A stretch of DNA of 64,000 nt from Streptomyces coeruleorubidus. GTDB taxonomy: Bacteria; Actinomycetota; Actinomycetes; Streptomycetales; Streptomycetaceae. Numbering within the stretch: position 1 is the first letter of the stretch; each line of letters starts with the position of its first letter. Made by a program: the position numbers and the translations under genes. Shown here one piece after another: positions 1 to 8,486 of the stretch. The notes beneath the pieces are model-generated. The model made no database searches, was not told where the DNA came from, and saw only the letters and a program-made list of their open reading frames with translations. The stretch is taken from positions 2,294,001 through 2,358,000 of the forward strand of contig NZ_CP118527.1 in assembly GCF_028885415.1 (NCBI RefSeq), written 5' to 3'.

Positions 1-621
1 GGCGGGCGCCAGGATCCAGAACCAGCCGTCGTGCCGGTAGAGCTTGGGCCCTTCGAGGGTGAACCAGCCGGGTATGCGGTCGCCGTCGACGATCACCTTG
101 CCCTCGTCGAGGAGCTCGGTGCCGTCGGGGCGCATACGGTGGCCGGTGAGGCGGTTCTTGACGCCGGAGCGGGACTTGGCCCAGGCGTGCACGAGGTACG
201 CCTCGCCGGTCTCGTCGTCCCACAGGGGGCACGGGTCGATCAGGCCCTTACCCTCCTTCACCAGGTGCGGGCGGGTCCACGGGCCCCGGATCGCCGGTGC
301 GTTGACCTGGAAGATGCCCTGGTCGGGGTCGCCCCAGAAGATCCAGAAGCGGTCGTCGTGATACCTCAACGAGGGTGCCCAGACGCCGCAGTCGTGGCGC
401 GGTGCTCTGAACTCGCCCGCCGGTTCCAGGCGTTCGAGGGCGTGGCCGACCAGGGTCCAGTTGACCAGGTCGCGGGAGTGCAGCAGCGGCAGGCCTGGGG
501 CGCGGCCGAAGCTGGAGGCGGTCAGGTAGAAGTCGTCGCCGACGCGCACGACGTCCGGGTCGGACCAGTCGGCGTCGAGGATCGGGTTGCGGTACGTGAC
601 GTCGGTCTGCTCGGCGCTCAC
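1..621 (-). CDS. Glycoside hydrolase family 43 enzyme, N-terminal part (runs off the window)
   Basis: The first 207 codons of a GH43 (beta-xylosidase / alpha-arabinofuranosidase type) hydrolase are present; the C-terminus lies left of position 1. The start is a GTG that overlaps the stop of the upstream gene (GTGA), so translation is probably coupled. The N-terminus shows the five-bladed propeller signature: YRNPILDADWSDP with the catalytic-base Asp, then GVWAPS, then LIDPCPLWDD with the pKa-modulating Asp. No signal peptide is visible, so it is probably cytoplasmic and acts on imported oligosaccharides. It is the last visible gene of an operon with pectate lyase and ABC permeases, which suggests pectin side chains (arabinan or xylogalacturonan), but the exact substrate cannot be read from the sequence. 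Confidence 0.85.
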   Translation of the reverse strand, partial: MSAEQTDVTYRNPILDADWSDPDVVRVGDDFYLTASSFGRAPGLPLLHSRDLVNWTLVGHALERLEPAGEFRAPRHDCGVWAPSLRYHDDRFWIFWGDPDQGIFQVNAPAIRGPWTRPHLVKEGKGLIDPCPLWDDETGEAYLVHAWAKSRSGVKNRLTGHRMRPDGTELLDEGKVIVDGDRIPGWFTLEGPKLYRHDGWFWILAPA

Positions 622-1463
622 GGGCTCACCGCCTTCCGGACGAGGGACGCGGCCGCGTCCCGGTCGAGGCGGCCGTCGGCGACGACGGTGACGACGCGGC
701 GTACGACGGTGTCACCGGGCGGGATCGGCAGCCGTTCGTCGTGAGCGAGGGACGAGCCCACGCCCGGGTACTCCTCGGTGCGTACGAACCACGGGTCCCG
801 CCGGGTCTGTCCGGTGGCTCCGGCGAAGACCAGCGTCCAGGTGGAGCCGGCCAGGGCGAGCCAGTCGGCGTGCCGTCCGTGGACCTCGGCCTCGCCCTCG
901 GTGTCGGCGGTGAAGACGTCCGGGGCCCCGGACTCCTTGCGGGCCCGCCAGAAGAAGCCGCCGTAGGCCGCGCCCGGGCGGCCGTTGGTGGCGGGGCTGC
1001 CGATGGACAGCGGGTCCGGGGTGACGTTGGTGAGGGAGAAGGTGAGGTCCAGCGCCCAGGCGGAGTCGGTGAGTTCGGTGGCCGCGACCGTGCGGCGTTC
1101 CCGCAGCAGCTCGCCTCCCGCGGCCACCCAGCGCAGCTCCTCCACGAAACCGTCGGGGTCGCGCAGCTGGAAGGTGGTGTGCCGCTGGGAACCGTGGTTG
1201 TCCAGCTCGGTCGGGCCCTGGTCGCGGACGAAGGTGCGCCCGCCCCAGAAGTTGTACCCCTCGACGTCGGGAACGGCGACACCGACGCCGAGGTGGTGTG
1301 TGTGGTCGGCCGGGCTGAGCTCGGTCACGGCCGTGCCGGCCAGGGTGGTGACGGGGTGCAGGTACGGGCGCGGGGACAGGCGCGCGGGGAGCTCGGGCCG
1401 GAAGACGTACCGGCCGACCGGCCGGCCCGCGACGCGCAGGACCGCGGTGTCGGTGCTGGTCAT
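618..1463 (-). CDS. PmoA-like (DUF6807) family protein
   Basis: A 281-residue soluble protein that resembles the family annotated in actinomycetes as 'PmoA family / methane oxygenase PmoA' (DUF6807). Those members are beta-sandwich proteins found in sugar catabolic clusters and are not methane oxygenases. Visible family features are the THHLGVGVAVPDVEGYNFWGG stretch near residues 55-75 and the NGRPGAAYGGFFWR stretch further on. The ATG at 1463 overlaps the stop of the upstream Gfo/Idh gene by 4 bp and the stop overlaps the next start. The tight link to an oxidoreductase and a GH43 enzyme suggests sugar modification or binding, but the reaction is unknown. Confidence 0.75.
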   Translation of the reverse strand: MTSTDTAVLRVAGRPVGRYVFRPELPARLSPRPYLHPVTTLAGTAVTELSPADHTHHLGVGVAVPDVEGYNFWGGRTFVRDQGPTELDNHGSQRHTTFQLRDPDGFVEELRWVAAGGELLRERRTVAATELTDSAWALDLTFSLTNVTPDPLSIGSPATNGRPGAAYGGFFWRARKESGAPDVFTADTEGEAEVHGRHADWLALAGSTWTLVFAGATGQTRRDPWFVRTEEYPGVGSSLAHDERLPIPPGDTVVRRVVTVVADGRLDRDAAASLVRKAVSP

Positions 1464-2617
1464 CGGGTGCTCACCTCTTTCTGGCGGGCGGGCGGGAGCG
1501 CCCAGGGGGCACCCAGCTCGGAGTACAGGGAGAGGGTGTCTGCGGCGGCCGCGACCAGTCCGTCGATGCCGGGCACGACCCTGCGGTTCTCGCCGGGGAC
1601 CCGGTGCCAGGCGGTGTCGGGCAGCGGGGCCGGGTCGGGGGCCTGCCGGATCGCCTCCACGACCTTCATGAAGGCGCCGGTCTCGTCCGGGGTGACCAGC
1701 AGGCCGGCCCCGGTGGTGAGATGCGCGACGAGGTTCTCCAACAGGTCGGTGCGGCCGTACTCGTACTCCTCCGGGCCGTGGTCCGCACGCTGGAGCAGGA
1801 CCCGGTCCTGCTTGTACCAGAAGGTGATCCGACCGCTGCTGCCGTGCATCAGGACGTACGGCTCGTCGGCCCGCTCGGCGCACAGGGTCGCGGCGACGGT
1901 GACCGGGTGGCCCTGCGCGGTGGTGATGCGGACGCAGGAGGTGTCGTCGGACTCGATGGCGTTGGCGCGCAGCAGTTCGGTCTCGATGGCGGTGACGTCC
2001 TCGGCGCGGGTGCTGCCGCCAAGGGCGAGGGCCGTGGCGACGGCGTGCGCGAGGGGGTTGGTCAGCGCCCCGTCGATCACGTCGACGCCGTTCAGCCGCC
2101 GCTTGCCCGCCCAGGGCGCCCGGCGGAAGTAGGCCTCGTCGCGCACCCAGGCACCGGCTCCGCCGAGCCCGACGAGCTGGCCGATGGCACCCTGGGCGAC
2201 CAGTTCGCGGACCGCGGGCAGGGCGTGCGAGCCCAGCGACTGGAACCCGATCTGGCAGGCGACACCGGCCTCGGCGACCCCGTCGGCCATGCGGCGGTAC
2301 TCGGCGTAGGAGGGGGCGGGCGGCTTCTCCAGGAGGATGTGGACACCCTTGCGTGCGGCCGTCAGCGCGAGGTCGGTGTGCGTCGGGATCGGCGTGCAGA
2401 TCACCGCGATCCGGGCGCCGGTGGACTCCAGCAGCGCGCCGAAGTCGGCCGACTGCTCGGGGAGTTCGCCGCCGAACTCGTCCTCGGTCAGCGGGGTCAG
2501 CTCGCAGATGCCCACCAGCCGGACCAGTCCCGCGCGCTGGAGACGGCGGATGTTCTCCACGTGCCAGCGGCCGTGGCCGCGGGCGCCGGCGAGGACGACG
2601 GGCAGGGGTGTGCTCAT
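1460..2617 (-). CDS. Gfo/Idh/MocA family NAD(P)-dependent oxidoreductase
   Basis: 385 residues. The N-terminal Rossmann fold starts at VVLAGARGHGRWH (residues 7-19). The family motif EKPP is at residues 97-100 and its Lys is the usual catalytic residue. The C-terminal half is the mixed alpha/beta domain of Gfo/Idh/MocA enzymes. Such enzymes oxidise or reduce hydroxyls of sugars and inositols, or remove glycosyl groups by redox chemistry. It lies between pectate lyase and the PmoA-like gene with ATGA overlaps on both sides, so it is an integral operon member, probably converting a pectin-derived sugar. The substrate is not deducible. Confidence 0.85.
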   Translation of the reverse strand: MSTPLPVVLAGARGHGRWHVENIRRLQRAGLVRLVGICELTPLTEDEFGGELPEQSADFGALLESTGARIAVICTPIPTHTDLALTAARKGVHILLEKPPAPSYAEYRRMADGVAEAGVACQIGFQSLGSHALPAVRELVAQGAIGQLVGLGGAGAWVRDEAYFRRAPWAGKRRLNGVDVIDGALTNPLAHAVATALALGGSTRAEDVTAIETELLRANAIESDDTSCVRITTAQGHPVTVAATLCAERADEPYVLMHGSSGRITFWYKQDRVLLQRADHGPEEYEYGRTDLLENLVAHLTTGAGLLVTPDETGAFMKVVEAIRQAPDPAPLPDTAWHRVPGENRRVVPGIDGLVAAAADTLSLYSELGAPWALPPARQKEVSTR

Positions 2618-3903
2618 GGGATCCTCCCCGCTCCCGCGCCGCGGACCACGGCCCGGTCGGCCGCCTCGGCGCTGTCGATCTTCGTGTGCAGAGTGGGTGT
2701 CCAGCCCACGTCGGCGGTCAGGTCGCGTTCGCTGCCCGAGTTGTAGGCGTTGTGGATCGCGAGCAGGTCGACCGGGTAGCCGTTGAAGAGGGTGCCGCTC
2801 TGGTGCAGGGCGTTGCCGTTCCAGCTCTTGACCAGGTCGGCCGCCTCGACGTGGCCGGGCGTGGTGAAGGCGTTGTTCTCGGCGTAGAGGGCGGACTCGG
2901 TGCCCACGCCGAGGGAGTAGCGGTAGGGCGCGCCGTCGGGGACGACGTACCGGTTGTTGTAGAGGTGCACCTGGCCGAAGCGGACCCTTGGCGCGCGCTG
3001 GACGACCGACGTGAACTCGTTGTGGTGCAGGGTGACCCGGAGTCTGCCCCGGTCGCTCGTCGCCGAGTCGCTGTTGCCGATGAGCATGGCCTTGTCGTGG
3101 TCGGCGAACCGGCTCCAGGAGACGGTGACCAGGTCGGAGCCGTTGGTGATGTCCAGCAGGCCGTCGTGGCGCAGGTAGTTGCGGCCGAGGTAGGTGGGTT
3201 CCCTGTCGTCCGGGTGCCCCCTGTCGGAGAGCGTGACGTGGTCGATCCAGACGTGCGTGGCGCCGCGCAGCCAGATGTTGTCGTACGCGGTCTTCCAGTC
3301 GCCGAGGCCGCCGGTGTTGGGCTGCCAGACGGGGAAGCAGTCGTAGGCGTCGCGCAGGTCGAGGTTGCGGATGATCACGTTGTCCGCGTCCTTGACCTGC
3401 AGGCTGGCGCCCTTGAGCACCGCGCGGGAACCCAGCCCGACCATCGTGGTGTTGGAGCCGACGGTCAGCTCCACGCGTTCGGCCTGCCGGGCCGCCGACG
3501 CCTGGCGGGCCTCCTCCTGCGGGCCGCTGGGCTTGGCCGAGCCCCAGGTGCGGGGGTCGTAGGCGGCGAGGTACTTCTTCAGGCTGTAGCCGTCTGTGGC
3601 GTAGTCGGCGCAGTCCAGGCGGTCGCCGTCGTCGTCGGTGTTGGCGTCGATGGTCCCGGCGATCTTGATGATCTTCGGGGTGTCGCTGCCGCCGTCCAGG
3701 GCGCGCACCAGTTCGGCTCGGTCGGTCACGGTGTGGACGTGGGCGTCGTCGGCCGCGGCACCGCCGGTGGTGCCGCCCTCGGCCGCCGCCCAGCCGTCGT
3801 TCGCGGGCAGGGTGTCGCGGCTGATGTCCCGGGCCTCGGCGTGCGCGGGGACGCACAGCAGTCCCAGCAGGCCGGCGGCCACGACGAGGTGACGTGCTCT
3901 CAT
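2614..3903 (-). CDS. Secreted pectate lyase (polysaccharide lyase family 1)
   Basis: 429 residues with a Sec signal peptide (MRAR, a hydrophobic core, cleavage near AHA at 20-22). It cleaves polygalacturonate by beta-elimination outside the cell. PL1 hallmarks are present: VWIDH (218-222, calcium-site region) and RAPRVR (303-308, the RxPxxR motif with the catalytic Arg), in a long parallel beta-helix with regularly spaced Asn and aliphatic residues. The ATG at 3903 overlaps the stop of the upstream permease by 4 bp. An exported polymer-degrading enzyme co-translated with its importer genes is typical of Streptomyces plant-polymer loci. This is the strongest evidence that the whole cluster serves pectin. 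Confidence 0.92.
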   Translation of the reverse strand: MRARHLVVAAGLLGLLCVPAHAEARDISRDTLPANDGWAAAEGGTTGGAAADDAHVHTVTDRAELVRALDGGSDTPKIIKIAGTIDANTDDDGDRLDCADYATDGYSLKKYLAAYDPRTWGSAKPSGPQEEARQASAARQAERVELTVGSNTTMVGLGSRAVLKGASLQVKDADNVIIRNLDLRDAYDCFPVWQPNTGGLGDWKTAYDNIWLRGATHVWIDHVTLSDRGHPDDREPTYLGRNYLRHDGLLDITNGSDLVTVSWSRFADHDKAMLIGNSDSATSDRGRLRVTLHHNEFTSVVQRAPRVRFGQVHLYNNRYVVPDGAPYRYSLGVGTESALYAENNAFTTPGHVEAADLVKSWNGNALHQSGTLFNGYPVDLLAIHNAYNSGSERDLTADVGWTPTLHTKIDSAEAADRAVVRGAGAGRIP

Positions 3904-4799
3904 CCCTTCACCGCCCCGGCGCTGAACCCGGTGATCAGCCACTTCTGGATGAAGGCGAACACGATCACCACGGGCACGGCCGCGATGATGCCGCCCGCAG
4001 CGAGGGCGCCGAGGTCGACGCTGTCCGCGCCCATCAGGGTGTTGAGGCCGACCGGGATGGTCTGCTTCTGCTGGTTGTTGAGGAACATCAGGGCGAACAG
4101 GAAGTGGTTCCAGGAGTGCACGAAGGCGAAGGAGCCGACGGCGATGAGACCGGGCCGCAGCAGCGGCAGGACGACGATCCGGAAGGCCTTGAACCGGTTG
4201 CAGCCGTCGACCCAGGCGGCCTCCTCCAGGGAGTACGGCACGTTCTTGATGAAGTTGCTGATCAGGATCATCGACAGCGGCAGCTGGAAGACGGTCTCGG
4301 CGATGATGACGCTGCCCAGCGAGTTGATCATCTGCAGCTCGGCGAAGATCTCGAACAGCGGGACCAGCAACAGCGCGCCCGGCACGAACTGGGAGCACAG
4401 CAGGGCCAGCATGAAGACCTGCTTGACCCTGAAGTTGAACCGGGCGAGGGCGTAGCCCCCGGCCAGCGCGACCAGGGTCGTCATCACCAGCGTGACGACC
4501 CCGACGAGCACGCTGTTCTGGAAATAGATGCCGAAGCTGCGCTCCGTCCACACCTTCTCGAAGTGGTCGAAGGTCATCGGCCAGGGCACCAGCGAGGTGG
4601 AGCCGGCCGGGCGCAGCGAGAACAGCAGGATCCAGTAGAACGGGATCAGCGTGAAGACGAGGTAGATGCCCAGGGGCAGGTAGATCTGCCAGCGGGGCGC
4701 CTCGTCCCAGGCGCGGCGGGACTTGCCTGCCGGCCGCGGCGGTTCCGGGGTGGCGGGTGCGGGGGCGGGCGCGGCCTTGGTGGCCACCTTGGTGCTCAT
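3900..4799 (-). CDS. ABC sugar importer, inner-membrane permease (MalG type)
   Basis: 299 residues. An Ala/Pro-rich cytoplasmic N-terminus is followed by six predicted membrane segments. The permease 'EAA' loop reads EEAAWVDGCNRFKAFRIVVLP, the site that contacts the ATPase. The C-terminus GAVKG is typical of MalG-type CUT1 permeases. It pairs with the upstream MalF-type permease (ATGA overlap). Streptomyces CUT1 importers normally borrow the shared ATPase MsiK, so absence of a nucleotide-binding subunit is expected. Absence of a nearby substrate-binding protein is not. Likely cargo is oligogalacturonides or pectin side-chain oligosaccharides, inferred from the adjacent pectate lyase. Confidence 0.9.
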   Translation of the reverse strand: MSTKVATKAAPAPAPATPEPPRPAGKSRRAWDEAPRWQIYLPLGIYLVFTLIPFYWILLFSLRPAGSTSLVPWPMTFDHFEKVWTERSFGIYFQNSVLVGVVTLVMTTLVALAGGYALARFNFRVKQVFMLALLCSQFVPGALLLVPLFEIFAELQMINSLGSVIIAETVFQLPLSMILISNFIKNVPYSLEEAAWVDGCNRFKAFRIVVLPLLRPGLIAVGSFAFVHSWNHFLFALMFLNNQQKQTIPVGLNTLMGADSVDLGALAAGGIIAAVPVVIVFAFIQKWLITGFSAGAVKG

Positions 4800-5731
4800 T
4801 TGTTCTCGCCTCCGAACTTGCTCATCCGCAGATACACGAGCGAGCAGAAGAGCAGGATCACGAACGCGACCGTGGTCAGGGCCGACGCGTAGCCGAAGTT
4901 GTGGGACTCGACGCTGGTGCTGGCGATGTACAGCGGCAGCGTCGTGGTGACACCCGCCGGTCCGCCGCCGGTCAGCGTGTACAGCAGGTCGACGTTGTTG
5001 AACTCCCACACCGCGCGCAGCAGCGTGGACAGGATGATGGCGTCCTTCAGGTGCGGCAGGGTGATGTGCCAGAACTGCTTGATCCGGCTGGCCCCGTCGA
5101 CCTCGGCGGCCTCGTACAGGTCCTTCGAGACGGACTGGAGGTCGGCGAGGATCAGGATCGCGAAGAAGGGCACCCCGCGCCACAGGTCGGCGACGATCGC
5201 CGCCGGGAACACGGTGGAGGTGTCCGACAGCCAGCTGGTGCCGTAGGAGCCGATGCCCATGTCCGCGAGGTAACGGGTGATTCCGGTCTGGGAGTTGTAG
5301 AGCAGCACCCAGATCGCGGAGGTCAGCACGCCGGAGACGGCCCACGGGGAGAAGACCAGGGCACGTCCCAGGCCCCGGCCGACGAAGGTCTGGTTGACGA
5401 TGAGGGCGAGTGCGAGGCCGAACAGCAGTTGCAGGCCCACTTCGACGAAGACCCACTTGGCGCTGAAGACGAGACTGTCCCAGAACAGCGGGTCGTCGGT
5501 GAAGATGCGGACGAAGTTGTCGAAGCCCGCGTATCCGTTGCGCCACGGCTTGGTGGGGTTGTAGTTCTGCAGGCTGTAGTAGAAGACGCTGATGACCGGG
5601 TAGGCGATGAAGCCCAGCATGAGCAGGGCGGCCGGTGCGATCAGCAGGTAGGGGAGCCTGCGCGGGGTGGCGGAGGCACGGCGCCGCCGGGGTGGCGCGG
5701 GCGGTTTCGCCACGGCTGCGGCTTGGGCCAT
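4796..5731 (-). CDS. ABC sugar importer, inner-membrane permease (MalF type)
   Basis: 311 residues with six membrane helices after a basic, Pro/Arg-rich cytoplasmic start. The ATPase-contact loop is YEAAEVDGASRIKQFWHITLP. It forms the heterodimeric channel with the MalG-type permease that follows with a 4-bp overlap. It is the first gene after a 113-bp gap behind the IlvD-type gene. That gap carries a LacI-type palindrome, so the importer/pectate-lyase block may have its own regulated promoter in addition to read-through from the GntR operon. There is no solute-binding protein gene where one is expected, directly upstream. Confidence 0.9.
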   Translation of the reverse strand: MAQAAAVAKPPAPPRRRRASATPRRLPYLLIAPAALLMLGFIAYPVISVFYYSLQNYNPTKPWRNGYAGFDNFVRIFTDDPLFWDSLVFSAKWVFVEVGLQLLFGLALALIVNQTFVGRGLGRALVFSPWAVSGVLTSAIWVLLYNSQTGITRYLADMGIGSYGTSWLSDTSTVFPAAIVADLWRGVPFFAILILADLQSVSKDLYEAAEVDGASRIKQFWHITLPHLKDAIILSTLLRAVWEFNNVDLLYTLTGGGPAGVTTTLPLYIASTSVESHNFGYASALTTVAFVILLFCSLVYLRMSKFGGENK

Positions 5732-5777
5732 GACTGTTCTCCGATCTCAGTACGTCGTGGTACGTCGTGCGTGCGCG

Positions 5778-5792
5778 GGAAGCGCTTTCTTG
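5778..5792. promoter_or_regulatory. LacI-family operator-like palindrome before the permease block
   Basis: The gap contains GGAAGCGCTTTCTTG, centred on the perfect 8-bp palindrome AAGCGCTT (5780-5787), about 50 bp upstream of the permease start. The minus-strand reading AGAAAGCGCTT matches the central pattern of LacI/GalR-family operators. A very similar word, AGAAAGCGATT, is at 9284-9294 upstream of the GntR gene of the same cluster. No LacI gene lies beside it, so the regulator would act from elsewhere. Confidence 0.45.
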
Positions 5793-5844
5793 CTGGGCAA
5801 GGGTCGTGCCGGGTCGTGCTGAGGTACCTGGGTGGTGCGGCGGT

Positions 5845-7578
5845 TCAGCCCGCGTACGGGTCCTGCACCTTGCCCGGGCGGGCCAGGAACTCGAAGTCGC
5901 AGCCGGTGTCGGCCTGCGTGATCTGCTCGTTGTAGAGCGCACCGTAGCCGCGCTCATAACGGGTGGGCGGCGGCGTCCAGTCCGCCCTGCGCCGCTGAAG
6001 CTCCTCGTCGTCCACATGGAGATGGAGGGTGCGCGCCTCGACGTCGAGGGTGATGGAGTCGCCGGTGCGCACGAGGGCGAGCGGTCCGCCCACGTACGAC
6101 TCGGGCGCGACGTGCAGCACACAGGCGCCGTAACTCGTGCCGCTCATCCGGGCGTCGGAGATGCGGACCATGTCCCGCACGCCCTGCTTGAGCAGGTGGT
6201 CGGGCAGGGGCAGCATCCCGTACTCGGGCATGCCCGGGCCGCCCTTGGGGCCGGCGTTGCGCAGCACGAGCACGTGGTCGGGGGTGATGCCGAGCGACGG
6301 GTCGTTGATGGTGCGCTGCATGGTCTTGTAGTCGTCGAAGACGACGGCGGGTCCGGTGTGCTTGAGCAGGTGCCGCTCGGCGGAGATGTGCTTGATGACG
6401 GCGCCGTTCGGGCAGAGGTTGCCGCGCAGTACGGCGACTCCGCCCTCCTTCGCGACCGGGTTGTCCCGGGTCCGGATGACGTCGTCGTTGTGCACCTGCG
6501 CGCCTGCGATCTGCTCCCGCAGCGTGTCGCAGGAGACGGTCGGCCGGTCCAGGTGGAGCAGGTCCGTGATCCGGGAGAGGAACCCGGGCAGGCCGCCCGC
6601 GAAGTGGAAGTCCTCCATCAGGTACGTCTGTCCGCCGGGCCGTACGTTGGCCAGCACCGGGACCGTGCGGGCGATGCGGTCGAAGTCGTCGAGGCTGAGC
6701 CGGACGCCCGCGCGGCCCGCCATGGCGATCAGGTGGATCACCGCGTTGGTGGAGCCGCCGAGGCCGAGCACGGTCGTCACGGCGTCCTCGAAGGCCTCGG
6801 CGGTGAGGATGTCGCTCAGCTTCCGGTCCCTGTGGACCAGTTCGACGATCGTCATGCCCGCCTTGGCGGCCATCCGGTCGTGCCCGGAGTCGACGGCCGG
6901 AATGCTGGAAGCACCCGGGACCGTGACGCCGAGCGCCTCGGCGGCGGCGGTCAGGGTGGAGGCCGTGCCCATCGTCATGCAGTGGCCGGGCGAGCGGGCG
7001 AGGCCGCTCTCCAGCTCCTGCATCTCGCAGTCGCCGATGACACCGGCCCGCTTGTCGTCCCAGTACTTCCACATGTCGGTGCCGGAACCGAGCACCTCGT
7101 TGCGCCAGTGGCCCGGCAGCATGGGTCCGGCCGGTACGAACACCGCCGGCAGGTCCGCGCTCGCCGCGCCCATGAGCAGGGCGGGCGTGGACTTGTCGCA
7201 GCCGCCCATCAGCACGGCCCCGTCGACCGGGTACGACCGCAGCAGCTCCTCCGTCTCCATGGCGAGCATGTTGCGGTAGAGCATGGGGGTCGGCTTCTGG
7301 AAGGTCTCGCTCAGGGTCGAGACCGGGAACTCCAGCGGGAAACCGCCCGCCTGCCAGACACCGCGCTTGACCGCCTGAGCGCGATCCCTGAGGTGCACGT
7401 GACAGGGGTTGATGTCCGACCACGTGTTGAGGATCGCGATGACGGGCTTGCCGAGGTGCTCCTCGGGCAGGTAGCCGAGCTGGCGGGTGCGGGCGCGGTG
7501 GCTGAAGGTGCGCAGCCCTTCGGTGCCGTACCACTGGTGGCTGCGCAGGTCCTCCGGACGCTTCTTCGGTGTGCTCAT
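5845..7578 (-). CDS. IlvD/Edd family sugar-acid dehydratase
   Basis: 577 residues, the normal length for the family. The three cysteines that bind the catalytic iron-sulphur cluster are visible: C59 (INPCH), C127 (GGCDKS) and C200 (SPGHC). Members are dihydroxy-acid, phosphogluconate, arabonate, xylonate or galactonate dehydratases. Coupling to a DHDPS-like protein and a GntR regulator favours a sugar-acid dehydratase (for example aldonate to 2-keto-3-deoxyaldonate) over branched-chain amino-acid synthesis. The ATG overlaps the stop of the DHDPS-like gene by 4 bp. The substrate is open; L-arabonate-type or hexonate substrates fit the pectin context. Confidence 0.87.
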   Translation of the reverse strand: MSTPKKRPEDLRSHQWYGTEGLRTFSHRARTRQLGYLPEEHLGKPVIAILNTWSDINPCHVHLRDRAQAVKRGVWQAGGFPLEFPVSTLSETFQKPTPMLYRNMLAMETEELLRSYPVDGAVLMGGCDKSTPALLMGAASADLPAVFVPAGPMLPGHWRNEVLGSGTDMWKYWDDKRAGVIGDCEMQELESGLARSPGHCMTMGTASTLTAAAEALGVTVPGASSIPAVDSGHDRMAAKAGMTIVELVHRDRKLSDILTAEAFEDAVTTVLGLGGSTNAVIHLIAMAGRAGVRLSLDDFDRIARTVPVLANVRPGGQTYLMEDFHFAGGLPGFLSRITDLLHLDRPTVSCDTLREQIAGAQVHNDDVIRTRDNPVAKEGGVAVLRGNLCPNGAVIKHISAERHLLKHTGPAVVFDDYKTMQRTINDPSLGITPDHVLVLRNAGPKGGPGMPEYGMLPLPDHLLKQGVRDMVRISDARMSGTSYGACVLHVAPESYVGGPLALVRTGDSITLDVEARTLHLHVDDEELQRRRADWTPPPTRYERGYGALYNEQITQADTGCDFEFLARPGKVQDPYAG

Positions 7579-8486
7579 ATCGACCACCCGGCGGCGATGG
7601 CGGCGACCTCGGCCCGCTCGCTCTCGGGCAGTGGCCTGCTCGGTGGGCGGACCTCGCGGCGGCACAGCCCGAGGGAGGCGAGGGCCTCCTTGACGACGGT
7701 GACGTTGTTGGCTGAGCCGTTCGCTGCGCGCAGTTCCTCGAAGCGGCGGATCTGCTCCCAGACCTTCATGGCGGCCGGGTAGTCGCCGGAGCGCAGCGCC
7801 TCGATCATGTTCAGGGAGACGGCCGGGGCGACGTTGACGAGCCCGGAGGTGAAGCCGGTGGCGCCCGCGGAGAAGTAGGAGGGCGCGTAGGGCTCGGCGA
7901 GGCCGGCCACCCACACGAACCGTTCCAGCCCGGCGTCCCGGGCGAAGGCCGCGAACCTGGCGGCGTCCGGGACGGCGTACTTCACGCCGATGACGTTCGG
8001 GCAGGCGTCGGCGAGTTCGGCGAGGCGGGCCCCGGTGAGCTGCGCGTTGCGGATGTAGGGGACGACGCCCAGCTCGGGCACGGCCTCGGCGACGACGCGG
8101 TGGTAGTCGACCCAGCCGGCCTGGGAGACGTACGGGTGGACGGGCTGGTGCACCATCACCATCTGGGCGCCGAGGTCACGGGCGTGCCGGGCGGAGGCGA
8201 CGGCGGTCGGGATGTCGTGCCCGACGCCGACCAGGATGACGGCCCGCTCCCCGGCCTCGGCGATCGTCAACTCGGTGACGAGCCGGCGCTCTTCGGGGGT
8301 CAGTGCGTAGAACTCGCCGGTGTTGCCGTTCGGGGTGAGGGTCGTGATGCCGCCGTCGAGCAGACGGCGCAGCAGGGCCCGGTGGGTGTCCTGCTCGACG
8401 GAGCCGTCCTTGGCGAACGGCGTCACCGGGATCGCCACCACGTCGGCCAGTGCCGCCCGCTGGGTCTCGAACGCCACGCTGCTCAT
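7575..8486 (-). CDS. Dihydrodipicolinate synthase-family lyase/dehydratase (sugar-acid catabolism)
   Basis: 303 residues, a DHDPS/NAL-type TIM barrel. The Schiff-base lysine is K169 (VIGVKY) and the helper tyrosine is Y144 (VVPYIRN); the loop GNTGEF (54-59) is the substrate-carboxylate loop. Partnering with an IlvD-type dehydratase suggests a 2-keto-3-deoxy-sugar-acid aldolase or dehydratase step rather than lysine biosynthesis. It overlaps the GntR gene upstream and the dehydratase downstream, each by 4 bp, so regulator and both enzymes form one translationally coupled unit. Confidence 0.85.
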   Translation of the reverse strand: MSSVAFETQRAALADVVAIPVTPFAKDGSVEQDTHRALLRRLLDGGITTLTPNGNTGEFYALTPEERRLVTELTIAEAGERAVILVGVGHDIPTAVASARHARDLGAQMVMVHQPVHPYVSQAGWVDYHRVVAEAVPELGVVPYIRNAQLTGARLAELADACPNVIGVKYAVPDAARFAAFARDAGLERFVWVAGLAEPYAPSYFSAGATGFTSGLVNVAPAVSLNMIEALRSGDYPAAMKVWEQIRRFEELRAANGSANNVTVVKEALASLGLCRREVRPPSRPLPESERAEVAAIAAGWSI

